Assembly: GCA_910589415.1 (NCBI GenBank)
Contig: OU342632.1
Coordinates: forward strand, 35,043,637-35,107,636
Direction: 5' to 3'
Length of the DNA: 64,000 bases
Source: Malachius bipustulatus
Taxonomy: Eukaryota; Arthropoda; Insecta; Coleoptera; Melyridae
Part shown: piece after piece, positions 59,581 through 64,000 of the stretch
How the letters are laid out: every line of letters starts with the position of its first letter
How positions within the stretch are numbered: the stretch's first letter is position 1
Made by a program: the position numbers and the translations under genes
The notes under the pieces: generated by a model
What the model was told of the DNA's origin: nothing
What the model saw: only the letters and a program-made list of their open reading frames with translations
The model's database searches: none

Positions 59581-61130
59581 TAATTTTATTGTGTAATCTT
59601 TTCTCCATGTATTACTTGCTTAACATAATCATCATAATTTCGACATAGCTCCTTAGAGTCATGATAACTTTCTCGCTGGTTGGAGATTAGGTAAGTAAAA
59701 ACTAACCATCTCCTATAATAATTTTGGTACTTCAAAAACAAACATATAGTGCTTGGTGCTTCATGCTTAATGTTCATATACACATAAGTACATTGTATTA
59801 AACGGTTAAATGAGCTGTTATGAGCTTTTCCAACCCTTACCCACATGCCGCATAGTTTGAGGGAAACGAAATCAAACAAGTCCGAGTTCTGATGATGTTT
59901 CTCGGCGTGATTTCTGAACACTATCCCTCTAAACTTTGGAGTGTCTAAAGTGCCTAGAGCTGCAATATTCAGAACGCATTAGCATCGGGACACAATGAGA
60001 GCGACAAGCCCTCGACTGGGACTCCAGAGGCTGCACGAGAGCCCTCTAGTCCTGGATGTTAGCAGTTGCAGCAGGATCGACACAGCCAGTCAGCGTTTTG
60101 TTCTTTCCACCTCGAGCACTTGTACACTTGAACGCACAAAGGGATTTCTTAGTGCGGCGAAAATGCATAGATATGCATCTGGACCAAATTAGAACCAAAC
60201 AATTCACTCCGTCGAGATCTGGAACTAATTTGTATACTCTGTATTTTTCTTGCAGTCTTTTGTTTTAATGCCTCCTGGCTTTTCTCTTGTAGCTGAAATT
60301 CATCATCATGACTTGGCATATACGAGGTTGGATATAGGTACAATAGAAACGTCTGCACGAAGCAATTTAACGATTATTTCCTTGAACGAACACTTTGATT
60401 ACCTATCTAGTGACCGCAGTCCAGCTTTTAGAACTAGAACTACAATCACCCCGATGCTGACTATTCCCCCTCTTGTTCAAATAATCCAATTGCAATTTGC
60501 CTTCAGTTCCAGACCCAAAACTGTCGGGCTCTCTTTTGAAGGTGTAATATATGTAAGGTGCCTGTCTCCTGATGAACGAGCAGTGAAAAATATACCTATA
60601 TCACTTCCAAAATCGGTTCCCTTCTACACCAACCTGTTCTTCCTTTGTCGATTATACAGTCCTTGAAACTTCACATGTCCGGCCATTTCTCTAATTATTC
60701 ACTATAAATACGCGTTATTTGCGCATTTACCACTAAACACGACTGTTGGCTCTTCTTTGATACCTTGACACATTTTTACTCTGTTCTGTCCAATACAGGA
60801 CTACTTATGCCTTCTGAACGCTCTCTTTATGTACTTAGAGATAGGTATGACATTCTCGAACAACAGCTTCGCAGTCATTCTAGAAGATTCTACCAGGTCT
60901 CCAGAATTGCAGCCAACAGAAGAAGAAGAAGAGCAGCAGCTGATATTCCATAACCTGTCTTTTCGAGATAGTTCGCTGTTCTTATTCTCGATCTCGCGTC
61001 GTAATTGTAACATTCCGAAACTTTCAAACAAAGGAAAAGTTAACAAAAATGTCAACTTTTAGAAACTTGGTGGTAGGTGTGTTTTAATTTTTTAGAAACT
61101 AAAATGCTGCTGCATGAAATCTAAATCTAA
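59581..61130. other. Unassigned region with several open frames
   Basis: Open frames exist on both strands (minus 59586-59921, 111 codons; plus 60250-60666, 138 codons starting from a TTG; plus 60765-60953). None shows a domain I recognise and they conflict with each other. CTTGCAG at 60247-60253 would be a good splice acceptor for the 138-codon frame. Coding status is unresolved. Confidence 0.3.
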
Positions 61131-61430
61131 TATTGGCAGCTAGCAGACGTTATGCGCGGAGATAAGGAGCTTAAAGTGGACCGTGACAGGCTATGTCATA
61201 GGAGAACAAGTGAATATGACAGGGGAATAAATAATCGAGGGTGGTGACGGTCTTGGCAACCGATTGTTTGTTTTAATAGGTGATTGTTGGCACGTGACCC
61301 GCCCGCACGTGCCTCGCATACGTTTATTATTATGCGATAGCAATTAAAGTAGTTTTATGGGGTCAATTCATTTCTATTATGATTTATGACTCTTGGGATT
61401 TTGGGGAATTTCTTAAGATATAATTTTAAT
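61131..61430. other. Single-copy-looking segment with transcription-factor-like sites
   Basis: It contains two CACGTG E-boxes (about 61291 and 61305), TAAAGTGG (an NK2-type site, about 61173) and a TTTATTATTATGCGATAG homeodomain-like site. No ORF. A regulatory role is guessed from composition and motif density only. Confidence 0.25.
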
Positions 61431-62699
61431 AGACGCAAGTAGAAAATGTACACCATGCAAGCCTCAAAAACCTCAAAATGAATCATATCAGCTCAAGAAA
61501 TATGACCAAAATATAGTGTTTTCTACCCTAGGGCAGAAAAAAGATGTGAAGGGAGCGGTTGAAATATTTTGTTTCATCTTATACGGTTGAAGAGCAGTGT
61601 TCCAATTTCAATCTCACTGATGTTGTCACACTGTTTAGTGTTATAGTAAACTTATCAAATAGAACTTCTGAACAAAACAGAGCGCACCCAATTGTATTGT
61701 CTTATTTTGTTTCATATTTTTTGGCTGTATATACACATCAAAGGAGCCCAAGCCATAAACAAGTAAGAAGAACATTTATATTTTTTATATTTTTATGCTG
61801 GTCCAAATACCTACTAGAGTTGTGTGTCACATGTTCGGAAAATCGACGTCATGCTTGAAACCCCATATAAGTATAAGGCGTGTTCTTTTAGTCACCAGTT
61901 GATCAAATGGATTGTAAACGGTGGCACACAAGATATTTTATTTTGGAATAAATGATCGAGTGGTTGTTAGTGTTGGTAGAATCTGGTGGTACACTAATTT
62001 GTGTTACCTAGTTGGCGAACCTGTCCAGTGACAAATGACGGATGTGAAAGAAATAGAAAAACCATCAGCAGTTCAGTTTTAGGTTTTAGTTTGAGTACTT
62101 ATTCATTAAGTAAGCAGAAAGTCGGAACAAGATGAAGAAGTGGTAACGTTAGAAAATATTAAAACGTATTGATTTCATTAGATTAGGTACTCGTATAGGT
62201 ATATAAAGTTCTAATTGAAAATAATAATAAAAAAAAAGTTAAAAACGCTACATTTGAATTTTTATCGAAAATGGTGCGTGCGTACTATCTTTACCAAAAT
62301 TTTATAAATATGGCCGTTTTTTAACAAAATCTGGCATTCCGAAAAAATAATAAAAAATTTATAAAAGCGCAGTTCAGAATTTTTTTCGAGAAAAAGGTGT
62401 TCTGTGACCCCGGATTCTACACCATAACTGGTTGCTTCGGTTAAACCCAAAAAATTTTCAAGTACGGGTTATTAAATAGAAAACCCGTATACAAATTTTC
62501 AGAACTATTGGTCCACTCCTGTGACTCTGTATAGAAAGATAGGTACAATAAAAACCAGTTTCGTAAATCGACTTTTAAGCGCCATGCACTCGACACTTAA
62601 ACACCATCTCGATTAAAAAACACTTTCGGAAAAAAAAATCGTATTTTCCTAATATTTAAGCTCCATCTACTTACACGTCCTTAAAGTTTAGTCAGCTAT
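61431..62699. other. Intergenic; no gene recognised
   Basis: AT-rich. The 99-codon frame at 61559-61858 has no recognisable family. Nothing else is supported. Confidence 0.3.
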
Positions 62700-63415
62700 T
62701 TTAGAAACACCTTGTACAGAGTGACCCATGGTCGCGAAATAAAATTCACATACCTAATTGTTTTGTTAATAATTGATATATCAATTTGATTATTTTTGGT
62801 ACATTGGGATCTCAAAAACGAAAAGAGATATAGAGTCAGATAAATGAGAGAAAAGTTGCACAATTTCATGCTTATTAAGAATCTGAAACAAAATATATGA
62901 AAGCTTCAGACGCTTCTGAAATATACTGAAAAAAATGGAAAAGCAAGATTTCTTCATATTATGAAAGAAATTACATTGTTTTTCTATGTCATGCGGTTAT
63001 TTGAAAAAAACAAGGAAACCAAAAATCTATCACATTCAAAAAAAATTTCAATCGAAAAAATTACCTTTCTTTAACCGAAAGTCATAAATAACGATAAGGC
63101 AAGCAATGACGTCATATTATGGTCAGCATACAACGTCATTCGGTGAAATAACTTTAAATTTTTTCGGAAAAATAAAAGTTGTGACTTTTTTAATGATATT
63201 GACTTTTGATTTCCGTGATTTTTTTAATACCAGACGACATAAAAAACAATATGCTCTAAGGAAAACAATAGTTGACTATGAAAACTCTGGGATTTAGTTG
63301 GTCGTGAAAATATTTGAAACGTCAAATGGACAGCTTGCTGTTGACAATTTATACAATCCTTTATTTCAAAAAATTATTTATTTATTTATTTCTGACAATA
63401 AAAAAGATATGAGCA
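62700..63415. repeat. Dispersed repeat copies in inverted arrangement
   Basis: TGTACAGAGTGACCCATGG at 62714 resembles a diverged foldback end. Sequence at 63230-63415 (GACGACATAAAAAA, GTTGACTATGAAAACTCT, AATAAAAAAGATATGAG) is a copy of the repeat at 16765-16955. The stretch 62860-62960 matches the other part of the same family in reverse. Confidence 0.6.
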
Positions 63416-63436
63416 CATGTGTAGTTTTCAACCGCG

Positions 63437-63477
63437 TGACGTCAGAAGACCGACAAGCCCGGAACGCAGCCTGCGCA
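63437..63477 (+). promoter_or_regulatory. Candidate Rat1 promoter sites (CRE and NRF1-like)
   Basis: A perfect palindromic CRE, TGACGTCA, at 63437-63444 and a CTGCGCAG site at 63471-63478 lie in a GC-richer block about 400 bases upstream of the Rat1 ATG. This is typical of TATA-less housekeeping promoters. The transcription start is not known. Confidence 0.45.
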
Positions 63478-63552
63478 GTATCGTGTTCGCACATAAGTTC
63501 ACAAGCCAAAAAAAAGTTGTAATTGTCAGCGTTCATTCATTTCTAATAACTC

Positions 63553-63600
63553 ACCTGTCAGTTTGTCAACATGTCAGTTTGTCACCTGTCAGTTTGTTAC
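63553..63600 (+). repeat. Short direct repeat CCTGTCAGTTTGTC
   Basis: Three imperfect copies of (A/C)(C/A)(C/T)TGTCAGTTTGT(C/T) in 48 bases, within the probable 5' flank or UTR of Rat1. Confidence 0.7.
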
Positions 63601-63860
63601 TACTTACTACACTACCACCACCACCATCACCCACCCCACCACACCACACCATCAATTTCCCGGCCATCCGGCCGTATTTTCATTTTCATTTTCCCTTATT
63701 TGATATTCCCACTTTCAACTTTCAAGTTTTCAAAATAAACTAAATGTTCACAGGAATTTTTTCCCTTCCTAGAAAAACCGCAAGTGAAACCATGTCTTGT
63801 AGTGAGAAATAATAAAAAGTAGTACTCCATTAAACAAGGTATAAAACTTATAGCAGAGCC

Positions 63861-64000
63861 ATGGGAGTTCCAGCCTTCTTTCGATGGTTAAGTAGAAAAT
63901 ATCCATCTGTTATAGTTCATTGTGTTGAAGATAAAGTAAGTACCAAGCCACATTAATCACTTTTAATACCACGAAGCCATTCCAGAAAGTGGACGTAAAT
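63861..64000 (+). CDS. Rat1: Rat1/XRN2 nuclear 5'-3' exoribonuclease, first two exons (partial)
   Basis: Rat1/XRN2 degrades uncapped RNA 5' to 3' in the nucleus and drives torpedo termination of RNA polymerase II and rRNA/snoRNA 5' trimming. Exon 1 (63861-63935) encodes MGVPAFFRWLSRKYPSVIVH and five more residues ending EDK. This N-terminus is nearly invariant in the family (the human form differs at only a few positions) and forms part of the catalytic core. A GTAAGT donor at 63936, an intron of only 50 bases and a TTCCAG acceptor ending at 63985 lead in phase 0 to exon 2, KVDVN, at the window edge. The CCATGG context supports the start. The catalytic acidic residues and the rest of the protein lie beyond the window. 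Confidence 0.93.

Noticed and set aside
59586..59921. Minus-strand frame with LKLCGMW, reminiscent of insect odorant receptors
   Set aside because: The resemblance is limited to a few residues. No continuation of a seven-helix receptor was found in either direction.
60250..60666. 138-codon open frame after a good splice acceptor
   Set aside because: It starts from TTG, has no recognisable domain and is not supported by a matching upstream exon. Kept only as an unresolved region.
1..64000. CRISPR array, bacterial operon or other prokaryotic system
   Set aside because: The spliced genes, SINE and non-LTR retrotransposons make this a eukaryotic genome. The tandem arrays have no spacer diversity.

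Overview
This window looks like a piece of an insect nuclear genome. It is AT-rich, its introns are spliced, many of those introns are about 50 bases long, and its proteins match insect gene families. The very short introns (51, 53, 63 and 50 bases at five of the six intron boundaries seen here) fit a beetle best, but the order is an inference. All three recognised host genes lie on the + strand. They are (1) the last coding exon of an NK2.1-class homeobox gene, scarecrow (scro), at 9308-9589; (2) a complete five-exon Mgat2 gene at 41224-42929, encoding the Golgi enzyme alpha-1,6-mannosyl-glycoprotein 2-beta-N-acetylglucosaminyltransferase; and (3) the first exons of Rat1/XRN2, the nuclear 5'-3' exoribonuclease, from 63861 to the window edge. 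They share no evident pathway; this is ordinary eukaryotic gene neighbourhood, not an operon.

The rest is mainly transposon-derived and repetitive. From 1 to 9307 the sequence is probably the last intron of scro. It carries two arrays of a 390-bp satellite in opposite orientation around a 2.4-kb core. From 9590 to 14160 lies the probable scro 3' region, interrupted by a foldback element (10630-12720) whose interior is a 112/122-bp alternating tandem array. From 14160 to 35800 there are hairpin elements, fragments of several non-LTR retrotransposons (all broken by stops or frameshifts), a tRNA-derived SINE head, small inverted-repeat elements and a decayed DNA-transposon transposase of the DUF4817 type at 31716-33105. 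From 37260 to 40765 a 310-343-bp tandem array lies just upstream of Mgat2. From 43670 to 47650 come four more foldback or miniature elements. From 48333 to 49460 there is an element ending at TTAA with a 69-codon ORF. From 52430 to 59035 one structure holds foldbacks nested at several levels, including a near-perfect 2.4-kb palindrome built of 144-bp repeats.

The most striking theme is the abundance of giant near-perfect hairpins. At least five unrelated sequences (0.7-2.4 kb) are inverted repeats around a short loop. Many of them, and the DUF4817 transposon remnant, share the terminal motif TACAGGGTG, which I count 20 times on the two strands. If transcribed, such loci would make long double-stranded RNA, so they are candidate sources of endogenous siRNA. 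That function is a hypothesis; only the DNA architecture is seen. A second point of interest is a possible alternative 3' exon of Mgat2 that would replace the conserved C-terminus.
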